57,486 bases of DNA from the NCBI RefSeq assembly GCF_002877365.1, contig NZ_MCWZ01000003.1, positions 20,433 through 77,918 on the forward strand, given 5' to 3'. The DNA comes from Vibrio sp. 10N.261.55.A7 (lineage in GTDB: Bacteria > Pseudomonadota > Gammaproteobacteria > Enterobacterales > Vibrionaceae). Below are positions 1-8,422 of this stretch, piece by piece. The notes beneath the pieces were generated by a model. That model was not told the DNA's origin and ran no database searches. It was given only the letters and a program-made list of their open reading frames with translations. Position 1 is the first letter of the stretch. Every line of letters begins with the position of its first letter. A program made the position numbers and the translations under genes.

Positions 1-897
1 TTCATAATCACTATCATAACGTCCCGCACCGTAAGAACATGACACTTGAAATGTGAGTTCTTTTTCAAAGAAGTCGGAACGTGAAAGCTCTAAGCCAACG
101 ACACCCACAAGTACAATGCGTCCCTGTTTTCGACACATTGTCGCGGCTTGAGATACTGGTTCATTTGACTTAGTTGAAGCAGTAATGATTACAGCATCTA
201 CACCACGCCCACGAGAAAAAACTTCAGCAACTCTTATTGGGTCTACACCCTGTGATAAATCTACTACTTCCGCTCCTAACATTCGTGCCAAATTACATTT
301 CGAAGAATCGAAATCTATCCCAAGAACCCGACAACCATTTGCCTTCAGCAACTGAACCGTAATTAAGCCAATTAATCCCAGACCGGTAACTACTACACAC
401 TCCCCTAATGTAGGTTTAACAAGGCGAATCCCTTGCAGCGCGATTGCACTTAAAACAGTAAATGATGCTTCTTCATCGGACACATTATCCGGCACACGGG
501 CACATAGATTTCTAGGAACTCGTACAACTTCGGCATGGTTCCCGTTAGATACAACTCTACTGCCTGTATCAAATTCAGTGCAACCTGAATCTAACACTTT
601 ACCAACATTACAATAACCCAGAGTCAAAGGCTGATCTAGTTTAGATTTTACTGTGTCTATTGTAGTCAACAATCCATCGGTCTTAACCTTATCGTAAACC
701 ATCTTAACTTTATCTGGTTGTTGTAATGCTTTATCAATAAAATTAGCTTTACCGAAGTCAATCAACATTCTTTCGGTTCCCGCTGAAACAAGTGTTTTAG
801 ATGTTGAAATCAAGATATTGCCCAACTTGGATTGGGGACAGGGTACATCAACGAGAGTAGTCTCACCGTTACTCAGATTTTGCAGTATTTGTCGCAT
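1..897 (-). CDS. Bi-domain oxidoreductase, N-terminal zinc-alcohol-dehydrogenase part (cut by window edge)
   Basis: The gene starts at the ATG at 897 (protein begins MRQILQNLSNGETTLVDVP) and runs off the left edge after 299 codons. The visible part reads as a medium-chain, zinc-type dehydrogenase: an N-terminal substrate lobe, then a Rossmann segment with VVTGLGLIGLITVQLL near residues 165-185 and a second dinucleotide-fold strand, GCRVLGIDFDSSKCNLA. In polysaccharide loci this type is usually fused to a C-terminal Gfo/Idh/MocA domain; that part lies outside the window, so the fusion is inferred. A GGGAAA ribosome site precedes the start. The first 29 bases overlap the end of the wzy-like gene, so it is probably the next cistron of the same operon. 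Its substrate is unknown. Confidence 0.7.
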   Translation of the reverse strand, partial: MRQILQNLSNGETTLVDVPCPQSKLGNILISTSKTLVSAGTERMLIDFGKANFIDKALQQPDKVKMVYDKVKTDGLLTTIDTVKSKLDQPLTLGYCNVGKVLDSGCTEFDTGSRVVSNGNHAEVVRVPRNLCARVPDNVSDEEASFTVLSAIALQGIRLVKPTLGECVVVTGLGLIGLITVQLLKANGCRVLGIDFDSSKCNLARMLGAEVVDLSQGVDPIRVAEVFSRGRGVDAVIITASTKSNEPVSQAATMCRKQGRIVLVGVVGLELSRSDFFEKELTFQVSCSYGAGRYDSDYE

Positions 898-1933
898 AAT
901 TTAATTTCCCAAGGGTATAAAGCAAAGATATAAATAGAATTCTTGGATCTGAAAAGGTTGCCATCGATACTGCACAAAGCAATAATAAAGAATGCAACAT
1001 CGCTACACAAAAAACACGATGCACGATGGCTTGATATATAAAAGTAAAATGAAGCATTAAAAGGGCTATTAATACAAAAATCCCATGGCGAACAAACACT
1101 AGGAGGTATTCAGAGTCAAAAGCCATGTTAAGCTTAGTAATTGGTATTCCTGAAAAGAGCATCTTTAAGTTGTATTCTTCGAGAATAACATCCCAATTTG
1201 ATAATCTCGCGATAAAAGAGCTTAACGATGAAAATCTTTCAACTAATGACGGGATATCAGCAAATAAAACAAAAAATGAAAAAAATACCGAAATAACAAG
1301 GCTATTTTTCAAAGATGTATTATACATAAAGAACACAAGTATAAAGGAGAGAATCACCGTCCTTGAAAGGGTTAAATACAGAAATGCAATAAGGGACAAC
1401 AAAACAAAATACACGAGAAATTTATTCAAACCTATCAGATCTCGTGATCCGTAAATTATCAAAAAAGAAATAGCATAAAATAACGCAGTGTGATTGGGGT
1501 TTCCTAAAAGACCTATATGTCTAGAATAAGCTACATCACCTAAGCTTTCCATGCCAGGGAATAGATAAAGAGAATACAAGCCATAACTTCCTACCCCATA
1601 AATATAATTAGTGATAACCATCACGAAATAGACTGACAAGAAAATCACAAGAAATTTCAAAAATCTACTGATGTCGACTGGCTTTATAAAAAAAAACAAA
1701 ACAACTATAACAACTTTTAGATATTCCCTTAACTCATAAAAAGAAGCGCCATAAAATGCAACATCCAAAAAAAGAAACATCAGAAAAAAACAGAAGAAAA
1801 CGCATAGGAGCAGTAGTTTCTCTTTATTTAAACTGAAATTAAAGTTAAACAATGCATATAGAAGAGCAAATATATAATGGGGTATGTAGTAGAGACCGAA
1901 ATGCGGAAAAAATAGAGACAAAGAAGATATCAT
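869..1933 (-). CDS. wzy: O-antigen/capsule repeat-unit polymerase, Wzy type
   Basis: The 354-residue protein is almost entirely hydrophobic, with about ten predicted membrane segments and very low sequence complexity, typical of Wzy. Two short motifs resemble the Wzy/WaaL superfamily: HIGLLGNPNHTALFYAISF around residues 138-156 in a loop and LSRTVILSFILVFF soon after. Wzy joins undecaprenyl-PP-linked repeat units in the periplasm, working with the flippase at 8423 and the Wzz at 17129. The start overlaps the preceding glycosyltransferase stop as ATGA. The gene is visibly AT-rich compared with the housekeeping genes to the right, as expected of a transferred serotype gene. The call rests on topology, motifs and context; Wzy proteins share little sequence. 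Confidence 0.75.
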   Translation of the reverse strand: MISSLSLFFPHFGLYYIPHYIFALLYALFNFNFSLNKEKLLLLCVFFCFFLMFLFLDVAFYGASFYELREYLKVVIVVLFFFIKPVDISRFLKFLVIFLSVYFVMVITNYIYGVGSYGLYSLYLFPGMESLGDVAYSRHIGLLGNPNHTALFYAISFLIIYGSRDLIGLNKFLVYFVLLSLIAFLYLTLSRTVILSFILVFFMYNTSLKNSLVISVFFSFFVLFADIPSLVERFSSLSSFIARLSNWDVILEEYNLKMLFSGIPITKLNMAFDSEYLLVFVRHGIFVLIALLMLHFTFIYQAIVHRVFCVAMLHSLLLLCAVSMATFSDPRILFISLLYTLGKLNYATNTAKSE

Positions 1934-2904
1934 ATATAGTTACCGATACTAAATCCATCTGGTTTAGTGCTTTCTAATTCCTTAGTATTGATTCCATAGT
2001 TATTTACCATACTGGCTAAATACCCCATGACTTCTTTATCTATAGGCAAGTTAAAAACCTTAGATCCAAAGGGTCTAGAAATGACTGAAGAGCAATATGA
2101 TAAGCAATTTAAGCTCATTGCGTCTTGTATTGTAAAACCGTATGAATCCATAGTTGTAGGCCTGAAGTAAACTTTATGCTCAGCCAATAGAAAAAGAAAC
2201 TTATCTTCCTTCATTTCACTATATACAGTTACATTGCTTAGTTTGTTAGCAATAGATATTATCTTTTCGTGAACTGTGATCTCTGGCTCACCATACAAAA
2301 CCACTGATATACTAATATCTCGAAATAAATCGTATTGCGCTAGTACTGATTCTAAAAAGGTATCTATGTTATATAGTTTTTTTGCGTAGCCTGCGATAAG
2401 GATATCAGATTTTTTCACTGGCAGCGAAAATGTCACATTGGGAGCAATATACACAATATCCTTACAAGTAATGACACCAAACTTTCGATGGAATTCGCTT
2501 ACATGATTTTCGGTTAAGGAAAGTATCCTTATGCTTTTAATATAAAATAGAAATTTATATAAAAGAAGCATATTCACTTCAGTTGGGTTGCCATTATGGA
2601 AGATATACCTTCGATTGCTAGCCTTACCTAATATAAATTCAAGAATGAGAGTTTTAATTGTTGAGAAGTTCAAAAACACAACTTCACTGAACTCATAACG
2701 ACAAAATCTGGCTATATATAAGTATCGAAAAACTCTATTTATGGTTTTTTTTACTTTATATTTACCTGTTGCTTGCAGCTCATATACAACACCAGTATAT
2801 GGATCATATATTTCATCTATCTTCTCATTACCAACAAGTCGTGACATATAGCTTGCCACCCCACCAATCTGACCAGAATAGGGACCGACTACTTTAACTT
2901 TCAA
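1930..2904 (-). CDS. Glycosyltransferase, GT4-like, surface polysaccharide assembly
   Basis: The 324-residue protein begins KVKVVGPYSGQIGGVASYMSRL, the glycine-rich N-terminal strand and loop of GT-B glycosyltransferases. Near residues 251-275 it has RPTTMDSYGFTIQDAMSLN, which matches the acceptor-proximal region where GT4 enzymes carry an E-x7-E style motif, though here the usual glutamates are largely replaced. It probably adds one sugar to the lipid-linked repeat on the cytoplasmic face. The start is TTG at 2904, supported by a GGAG box seven bases upstream (GGAGCTATTGATTG); no ATG exists in the first part of the frame. It overlaps the upstream glycosyltransferase by 11 bases and the downstream wzy by ATGA. 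Donor and linkage cannot be read from the sequence. Confidence 0.7.
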   Translation of the reverse strand: MKVKVVGPYSGQIGGVASYMSRLVGNEKIDEIYDPYTGVVYELQATGKYKVKKTINRVFRYLYIARFCRYEFSEVVFLNFSTIKTLILEFILGKASNRRYIFHNGNPTEVNMLLLYKFLFYIKSIRILSLTENHVSEFHRKFGVITCKDIVYIAPNVTFSLPVKKSDILIAGYAKKLYNIDTFLESVLAQYDLFRDISISVVLYGEPEITVHEKIISIANKLSNVTVYSEMKEDKFLFLLAEHKVYFRPTTMDSYGFTIQDAMSLNCLSYCSSVISRPFGSKVFNLPIDKEVMGYLASMVNNYGINTKELESTKPDGFSIGNYI

Positions 2905-3934
2905 TCAATAGCTCCAATAACTTTGTAGTACTAGTGCGGCTATACCGGCTAACATCAAACTCTTCATATATAAATCGATTATGAGCATGGAGCAAATTCT
3001 GAAGCGAATGTCCAAAGTCCATTTCGCTATTCCAAAGTAAAAACGGATAATCAGAAAGATACTCTAACATAACAGAAGATACTTTCCCTGTAGCAGAGAT
3101 AATCACAATCGGTTTACGCATAGCCATATAGTCAAATAATTTAGTTGTACTCTCAAAGTCAAACCCAGCGACTAATAAAATAGCAATATCATACTGCATC
3201 GCGTTTTCAATAAACTCTTTATAAGAAACTAGTCCGTAATTATTAATGTGCGGATGTGATATGGAGTCAGGGCTATACAAATTTAGCTTTGCTTTTTCAC
3301 CTAAATATCGTAAAAGAGGCTCAATACTCCTACTTGTACTGAACTTTCCTCCATAGAAAAAACTAATAGGCGAGTCGTAATCAATATATTTCTCATTCAC
3401 AATGTCAAACTGAGTATTATCAAAGCCATTATCAATTACTTTCACATCTTTTGCGTAAATGAGATTAGCACAAACCCTATTCACTGTAATAACGTCTGTC
3501 GCACAAAAATTAACAATCTTTTCAAAGGTACTTCGAACATAGTTAATAATTCTCCCCTTTGGATGAAGAGGGTTTTGAGCATAAGGATCACGATAGTCTA
3601 AAATGATTTTTTTTGAAAACAACCTTAGTATAGGTGTTACCCAAAAATATAAAAATGGACTTCCAGACAAAAGAATACAGTCATAGCGCCTAATATTGGT
3701 AAGTAGTGAATAAAGAATATTGAAACCCCAAAAAAAATTAATAGAACTAGGGAAAGACTTAAAAATATGACCTATACATTTTACTTTTTCGTCATATTGA
3801 GCCGCACAACTCTTCTCATTAGTCAATACGTAGACTTCATGTTTTTTTGAGAGCGTTTTAGCCCAGAAAGACACTCGAGCGGCAGCTACTGTTTTACTTG
3901 GGTGGTAATGATAATTCACTAGTAATATCTTCAT
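2894..3934 (-). CDS. Glycosyltransferase, GT4 family, surface polysaccharide assembly
   Basis: The 346-residue protein starts MKILLVNYHYHPSKTVAAARVSFWAKTL, the typical GT-B/GT4 opening. The middle carries SPISFFYGGKFSTSRSIEPLLRYL, resembling the start of the C-terminal Rossmann lobe. Toward the end FESTTKLFDYMAMRKPIVI occupies the nucleotide-sugar-binding position where WcaI-like GT4 enzymes have K-(L/I)-x-E-Y-M-A. The start ATG at 3934 follows AAGGAATAAA and overlaps the acyltransferase stop as ATGA. It is one of only two clear glycosyltransferases in the visible locus. A repeat unit of three or more sugars would need further transferases or an initiating enzyme beyond the left edge. Confidence 0.8.
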   Translation of the reverse strand: MKILLVNYHYHPSKTVAAARVSFWAKTLSKKHEVYVLTNEKSCAAQYDEKVKCIGHIFKSFPSSINFFWGFNILYSLLTNIRRYDCILLSGSPFLYFWVTPILRLFSKKIILDYRDPYAQNPLHPKGRIINYVRSTFEKIVNFCATDVITVNRVCANLIYAKDVKVIDNGFDNTQFDIVNEKYIDYDSPISFFYGGKFSTSRSIEPLLRYLGEKAKLNLYSPDSISHPHINNYGLVSYKEFIENAMQYDIAILLVAGFDFESTTKLFDYMAMRKPIVIISATGKVSSVMLEYLSDYPFLLWNSEMDFGHSLQNLLHAHNRFIYEEFDVSRYSRTSTTKLLELLIES

Positions 3935-4467
3935 TTTATTCCTTTGGCTGGTACACCAGCTACCACAGAGTCCCTGTAGATTGACTTAGTAACTACAGAG
4001 CCAGCCCCTATTACTGAGTTACTGCCAACGTCACTCATCACTATAGAACCACAGCCGACCCAAATATTATCTTCAAGTCTTATAGATACTAAGCCTTGCG
4101 GATTTGATAGGTTATGGTGAAAATGTTGGTGTCTGCCGGACAGAAAATGACAGTGCTGTGCTACTTGTACATCATTACCAAATGAACAAGAGGCTATAGT
4201 TGTATTAACACCAAACCTTACGTTATCGCCAATAGAAATATTCTTGTCAGTTAGAATAACCCCATACGAAAACTTAACTTTATTACCAAGGCTATTAAGT
4301 TGACTTTTATAATACAGGTATCTTAACTGTTCTCCAAAAATCACGTGCTTTGACAAAATACACGAAACTTTATAAAAACCCAAAAATCTAGTTAGCATTA
4401 TATGCAACCAAACCACTGGGTAGAGGAAGAGATTAAGAAAATTTAGGCTTATTGATGAGAACCGCAT
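3931..4467 (-). CDS. Left-handed beta-helix acyltransferase (WbbJ/CatB type)
   Basis: About 178 residues. The C-terminal two-thirds is hexapeptide repeat (KNISIGDNVRFGVNTTIASC, then a loop with SGRHQHFHHN, then DNIWVGCGSIVMSDVGSNSVIGAGSVVT), ending in GVPAKGIK, the standard trimeric acyl-CoA transferase signature. The first about 35 residues are hydrophobic (SLNFLNLFLYPVVWLHIML) and may peripherally anchor the enzyme. I chose the ATG at 4467 rather than one at 4512 because TTAAGGGGAAGCACG precedes it; this gives a 35-base overlap with the hisF-like gene. It probably acetylates a sugar of the repeat unit. Whether the acyl acceptor is a hydroxyl or an amine cannot be decided from sequence. Confidence 0.75.
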   Translation of the reverse strand: MRFSSISLNFLNLFLYPVVWLHIMLTRFLGFYKVSCILSKHVIFGEQLRYLYYKSQLNSLGNKVKFSYGVILTDKNISIGDNVRFGVNTTIASCSFGNDVQVAQHCHFLSGRHQHFHHNLSNPQGLVSIRLEDNIWVGCGSIVMSDVGSNSVIGAGSVVTKSIYRDSVVAGVPAKGIK

Positions 4468-5149
4468 CGTGCTTCCCCTTAAAGACAAATGCTCTACCGC
4501 ATACCACGCCATCCAAGGATGTGCTTCTTATGATCTCAAAATCCGTTTGGTGATTAACACCGCCAGAGTAATGGATAAGCGCTTTAAAACTGCGACTATC
4601 TAACATTTTAACAAGTTTTACATCTGGCCCACCATCAATACCCTCATAAGAAACTGAGTTAAATATCATGTCGCCTACATCTATCCTAGAGAGAACATCT
4701 AGAATATGTTCCAGATCTTTCACACGAGTTCTGAGCTTGTTATATGCAACATAGTAGCGACCAAAAAAGTCTCTCTGCACATTAATAACCAAACTCACAC
4801 TTTGCGAGCCTAAAGTGTCAATAATTCGATTCATTTCATCTAGATCAGAAAAATATAAACTATTTAGAGCTACTTTCTCAAAACCGGATTTAATCACTTT
4901 CTTTGCTATATTGAGGCTGTCGATATTCCCAGCATAAGTCAAAGGCATAAAAGTCTGCTCAGCAACTTTATCTAATAATTCAAAATCGATAGTGTCTCCA
5001 ATATTGGATATAATAAGTTCATCAACTTCTAGTTCATTAAATAGTTTTACAGTATTTAGTAGATCACCAACGTACTTATGCTTGTCGAATTTTCGTCCCT
5101 TAACAGCATAATTACCTTGATACAATACATTAGGAATTATTCGCTTCAT
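4433..5149 (-). CDS. hisF2: HisF-like (beta/alpha)8 protein of the acetamidino-sugar amidotransferase system
   Basis: The 238-residue protein aligns by eye with imidazole-glycerol-phosphate synthase cyclase HisF from KRII at its N-terminus to SGG near the C-terminus. The aspartates equivalent to T. maritima HisF Asp11 and Asp130 are Leu9 and Asn123 here, so histidine-pathway cyclase activity is unlikely. The residues lining the ammonia gate (Arg5, Glu46, Lys99, Glu167) appear kept as Arg3, Glu44, Lys92 and Asp160. With the adjacent HisH-like glutaminase and WbpG-like amidotransferase this matches the HisH2/HisF2 pair of P. aeruginosa O-antigen loci, thought to deliver glutamine-derived ammonia for an acetamidino group. 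The start overlaps the hisH-like stop as ATGA. Confidence 0.85.
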   Translation of the reverse strand: MKRIIPNVLYQGNYAVKGRKFDKHKYVGDLLNTVKLFNELEVDELIISNIGDTIDFELLDKVAEQTFMPLTYAGNIDSLNIAKKVIKSGFEKVALNSLYFSDLDEMNRIIDTLGSQSVSLVINVQRDFFGRYYVAYNKLRTRVKDLEHILDVLSRIDVGDMIFNSVSYEGIDGGPDVKLVKMLDSRSFKALIHYSGGVNHQTDFEIIRSTSLDGVVCGRAFVFKGKHDAVLINKPKFS

Positions 5150-5739
5150 TTATGTAACTCAATAAAATTCTTCAGTAATTTCAGGCCATATTTGTGGCTT
5201 TTCTCAGGATGAAACTGAACTCCAAAAACATTCCCCCTAGATACACCGCACACAAAGTCCTCACCATTATACTGAGAAATAAGATCCTCTTCAGACTTGA
5301 AAGTAGAAGGCAGATAATAAGAGTGGACAAAATAATACCTAGGTTTATCAATCATTGTAGTCAACGGGGAACATCCGGATATACTCCGCCACCCCATATT
5401 TACTTTTTTCGACTCAAACCTTCTAAAGAAGCCTTTCTCAATAGAAAGCCCTTGAAGCTTCCCCTCTTCTGAGCCTTCAAAAAGAAGTTGAAAGCCGAGA
5501 CAAATACCTATAATTGGGGTCCCTGAAGATACCTTATTACGTATACAAATATCTAAGCCATTAGCTTTCAGCGATGAAATCGCCACATCATAACTCCCAA
5601 CCCCTGGAAGAATTATTATATCAGCACTAAAAACATCTCTTACTTCATTACTAACAATAGAGTCAAACCCTATATAGCTCAGTGCATTCCGAACAGATTT
5701 GATGTTGGAACAGCCATAATCAACTATTACAATATTCAC
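5146..5739 (-). CDS. hisH2: HisH-like glutamine amidotransferase of the acetamidino-sugar system
   Basis: The 197-residue class I glutaminase has an intact triad: Cys80 in GICLGFQLLFEGS, and His177 and Glu179 in FGVQFHPEKS. The oxyanion strand appears as ILPGVGSYD. It should hydrolyse glutamine and pass ammonia to its HisF-like partner. The frame begins with GTG at 5739, preceded by AGGAAGTTTTC, and overlaps the amidotransferase stop as GTGA, so start and coupling agree. No other his genes are nearby, and the gene sits between wbpG-like and hisF-like genes. A role in O-antigen sugar amidation is therefore far likelier than histidine synthesis. Confidence 0.88.
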   Translation of the reverse strand: MNIVIVDYGCSNIKSVRNALSYIGFDSIVSNEVRDVFSADIIILPGVGSYDVAISSLKANGLDICIRNKVSSGTPIIGICLGFQLLFEGSEEGKLQGLSIEKGFFRRFESKKVNMGWRSISGCSPLTTMIDKPRYYFVHSYYLPSTFKSEEDLISQYNGEDFVCGVSRGNVFGVQFHPEKSHKYGLKLLKNFIELHK

Positions 5740-6812
5740 GAAAACTTCCTATATAGCTTGTAGAATATAGTATCAAAGTCACTTTTTATTGCTGAAGAAA
5801 GTGTTTTGCTACCTATAAGTTTGCGAAAACCTTCTACACTATAACCAAGCTTATCAGCTACAAATTTTTCGTTGTTAACTATACTTTCATCATATGGCTT
5901 TTCTTTCAAAATTTCTAATGCATCTTCTTTCTCAATCTGTCCTGTTTGTATCAAATTTGACAAGTGAGCTTTTCTCTTATCGATACCGAAATAATTATAC
6001 AAATAGTAACTTTGAAAATACTTAGTTAATTTACTTTCAAAATGCTTACCACCATAATCCTTCCAATCGAATTCATCTTTCAATATTTCTTGAACTGAAA
6101 ACTGATTGTAATCAACAAAATACAGTGGTCGGTAATCTTTAATATTCTTGATTTTTTTATAGTAGAACTTCTTCAACTTTGAGTAGGTTGGATATTTCTT
6201 TAGCTTTTCTCCAGTATAGCTTTCAAATACACTTGAAATAAACATTTTGTCATCACTATTCATGGACCAGTTTCTAGGTAAAGTAAACTCAGTCCAAATG
6301 TTGTGCCCACTCAAAATGCTCTTAATCCCAAATTTACTTGCAAGCATGTGAAGTACAGGAGGAAACACGTGGTCCTGAGGGATATCACAGTCTAGAATTT
6401 TATAAGCAAAAAATGCTTCTTGGAGTTTCGCCATCTCATTCCAATCAATAACATGAGTATATAGATCTAAATCATATTTATTAACAATCTTATTTATGTT
6501 ACTAACTGACTCTTTAGTATTCCAACCAGTATCAACATGAACAAGTAAAGGGTTTATTCCATTTTCAACGGCCAAGTATACCAAATAACTAGAATCAACA
6601 CCTCCGCTAACCCCTATAATACAGTCATATTCAGAGCTATTTGATTTATTCCTTATTTCATTGAAAATGAGTTCTAATTTTTGGGACTTGTCACTCACGT
6701 CGTATCTAGAAATCTCAATTTCGATTTTTCTACAATATGAACACACTCCATCATCATCAAATTCAATATCCTCTATTTCAGAGGTCAATACACATTTTCG
6801 ACATTCAATCAT
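5736..6812 (-). CDS. wbpG: N-acetyl sugar amidotransferase, WbpG/PseA-like
   Basis: The 358-residue protein opens with a probable zinc site of two CxxC pairs (Cys4, Cys7, Cys24, Cys27). A PP-loop ATP-pyrophosphatase motif follows, SGGVDSS at residues 69-75. This is the architecture of WbpG, PseA and LegA-type enzymes, which activate an N-acetyl sugar with ATP and use ammonia to make an acetamidino group. The next two genes encode a glutaminase and an ammonia-channel-like HisF. WbpG is needed for the 3-acetamidino residue of P. aeruginosa O5 O-antigen. The start at 6812 has a strong GGAGGAAAACCT site and overlaps the epimerase stop as ATGA. The substrate is inferred from the rest of the locus. 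Confidence 0.88.
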   Translation of the reverse strand: MIECRKCVLTSEIEDIEFDDDGVCSYCRKIEIEISRYDVSDKSQKLELIFNEIRNKSNSSEYDCIIGVSGGVDSSYLVYLAVENGINPLLVHVDTGWNTKESVSNINKIVNKYDLDLYTHVIDWNEMAKLQEAFFAYKILDCDIPQDHVFPPVLHMLASKFGIKSILSGHNIWTEFTLPRNWSMNSDDKMFISSVFESYTGEKLKKYPTYSKLKKFYYKKIKNIKDYRPLYFVDYNQFSVQEILKDEFDWKDYGGKHFESKLTKYFQSYYLYNYFGIDKRKAHLSNLIQTGQIEKEDALEILKEKPYDESIVNNEKFVADKLGYSVEGFRKLIGSKTLSSAIKSDFDTIFYKLYRKFS

Positions 6813-7858
6813 AGGTTTTCCTCCAAGAAGTCGGCTATCTTCTTAGATGTATCACCAACACCATAGATAGATGAGCTTTCAGGGATATCAACAATATGCT
6901 CTAAATCGATACTATCTTGCGTTTGTACGAGAACATTGAAACTTCTATTCGTCAACTCAACCCACTCTGTTTCATTACGTAAAGTGAAACAGAATTTCCC
7001 TGCAAAGTAAGCTTCTTTTTGCAAACCACCGCTATCAGTTACAATAAATTCAGAGTGCTCAATAAGCCAACCAAATTCGAAATATCCCATTGGGTCAACA
7101 ACTAGTACATTGGCGTGAAGTTCAATATTACACTCTTCAATTAATTTCTTCGTTCTTGGGTGAACAGGAAATACGACACGAATGCTTCGAGACAAAGCAT
7201 TAACTTGTTCAATCCTTTTTCTAAGAATTTTCGCGTCGTCAGTATTCTCTTGTCGATGCAATGTTAGAAGGCAATATCTATCTTCTATTACAATACTTGG
7301 CTTAGTGAAAAAATTTCTATACGACAAATAGCAGTCGTACATTATATCACCATAGTCTCTAATCTTACTACCATCAATCCCTTCATCAATGAGGTTGCTA
7401 ACACCTTCATTTGAAGATGTAAAAAGTAAATCTGATACCCTATCCGTCACAATTCGGTTTATTTCCTCTGGCATATTATTATTAAAAGACCTCAAACCTG
7501 CCTCGACATGAATCAATCGAATACACAATTTTTTGGCTGTTATAGCAGCCGCTAGCGTGCTGTCGGTATCACCGAAAACGCACACAGCATCAGGAGCTTC
7601 ATTTATAAATATTTCTTCTAGTCCCACCATCATCTTAGACGTGTTTTCAGCATGACTACCTCCTCCACAAGATAGACTATACTGAGGCTTCGAAATATCT
7701 AGCTGTTCAAAAAAAATCTTCGACATTTGATAATCGTAGTGCTGCCCTGTATGAACTAATATATGCTCAATCGTGGATTTTTCTTTAAGCGCTGAACTGA
7801 ATGCCGCGGCTTTTACAAATTGGGGCCTAGCACCAATAACTGTGATTAGTTTTTTCAT
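6809..7858 (-). CDS. wbpI: UDP-N-acetylglucosamine 2-epimerase family, probably WbpI-type
   Basis: The 349-residue GT-B-fold epimerase has GARPQFVKAA at the N-terminus, HTGQHYD, VFGDTDSTLAAA, HVEAGLRSFN followed by PEEINRIVTD, and TDSGGLQKEA near residue 275, all conserved in the WecB/WbpI family. It differs clearly from the second epimerase at 14827, which looks like canonical WecB. In an operon with WbpA-, B-, D- and E-like enzymes it is the expected UDP-GlcNAc(3NAc)A 2-epimerase, giving UDP-ManNAc(3NAc)A. It sits directly before the amidotransferase trio and overlaps both neighbours as ATGA. Substrate choice between UDP-GlcNAc and the diaminouronate is inferred from context. Confidence 0.85.
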   Translation of the reverse strand: MKKLITVIGARPQFVKAAAFSSALKEKSTIEHILVHTGQHYDYQMSKIFFEQLDISKPQYSLSCGGGSHAENTSKMMVGLEEIFINEAPDAVCVFGDTDSTLAAAITAKKLCIRLIHVEAGLRSFNNNMPEEINRIVTDRVSDLLFTSSNEGVSNLIDEGIDGSKIRDYGDIMYDCYLSYRNFFTKPSIVIEDRYCLLTLHRQENTDDAKILRKRIEQVNALSRSIRVVFPVHPRTKKLIEECNIELHANVLVVDPMGYFEFGWLIEHSEFIVTDSGGLQKEAYFAGKFCFTLRNETEWVELTNRSFNVLVQTQDSIDLEHIVDIPESSSIYGVGDTSKKIADFLEENL

Positions 7859-8412
7859 TTTTCTATTTTTTCATAACCTATATAAAGATGCTGATTAGTA
7901 AACTTTATTACTTCATGCCTTTCCATATTGCGGATTTTTTTTGCAGGATTACCTGCAATTACGCAGTAACCATCAGCAAATGACTTAGTCACCACTGAGC
8001 CTGCGCCTACAATTGTATGATCGCCAAGAGTAACTCCAGGCAGTATAACTGAGTTCATACCAATCCAACAGTACTCACCAATTGCTGTCTCCTTCTGGTA
8101 GTGGACCCTTGTATCATTCAAATCATGGTTAGCAGAAATAATACCGACATTCGAAGCAATTTGCGTGTAGTTCCCAATCTTAATCTTACCAATCCCTTGT
8201 ATATAACACCCTGGCATATAACCAGGGTTAACATCTATTCCAATAGAAACATTTTCCCAGCCAGTCACTATAGATGTATGATGAACAGGCCAAGGTACCG
8301 ACCTATTACGAGTAACCTTTTGTAGCAAAGCCATTTTTAGTTTTATTGGCGTTTGATAATCTTTAGTTTCTTTAATAGATCGAGATAGCTTATTAAATAT
8401 AAATCCGAACAT
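7855..8412 (-). CDS. Left-handed beta-helix acyltransferase, WbbJ/LacA-like
   Basis: The 185-residue protein has hexapeptide repeats in the second half (GYMPGCYIQGIGKIKIG, then GEYCWIGMNSVILPGVTLG and HTIVGAGSVVTKSFADG). The loop NHDLND fits the usual catalytic-His region of sugar O-acetyltransferases, and it ends with the IAGNPAKKIR tail. The N-terminal about 45 residues are basic and not recognisable. It is a second acyltransferase in the locus besides the one at 3931, so the polymer may carry non-stoichiometric O-acetylation. It starts 10 bases after the wzx stop and overlaps the epimerase as ATGA. Confidence 0.75.
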   Translation of the reverse strand: MFGFIFNKLSRSIKETKDYQTPIKLKMALLQKVTRNRSVPWPVHHTSIVTGWENVSIGIDVNPGYMPGCYIQGIGKIKIGNYTQIASNVGIISANHDLNDTRVHYQKETAIGEYCWIGMNSVILPGVTLGDHTIVGAGSVVTKSFADGYCVIAGNPAKKIRNMERHEVIKFTNQHLYIGYEKIEK

Positions 8413-8422
8413 AATATACGTG

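Noticed and set aside
5146..6812. HisH/WbpG genes as part of a histidine operon or asparagine synthetase
   Set aside because: No other his genes nearby, the HisF partner lacks catalytic aspartates, and the PP-loop protein has the two CxxC pairs of WbpG-type enzymes.
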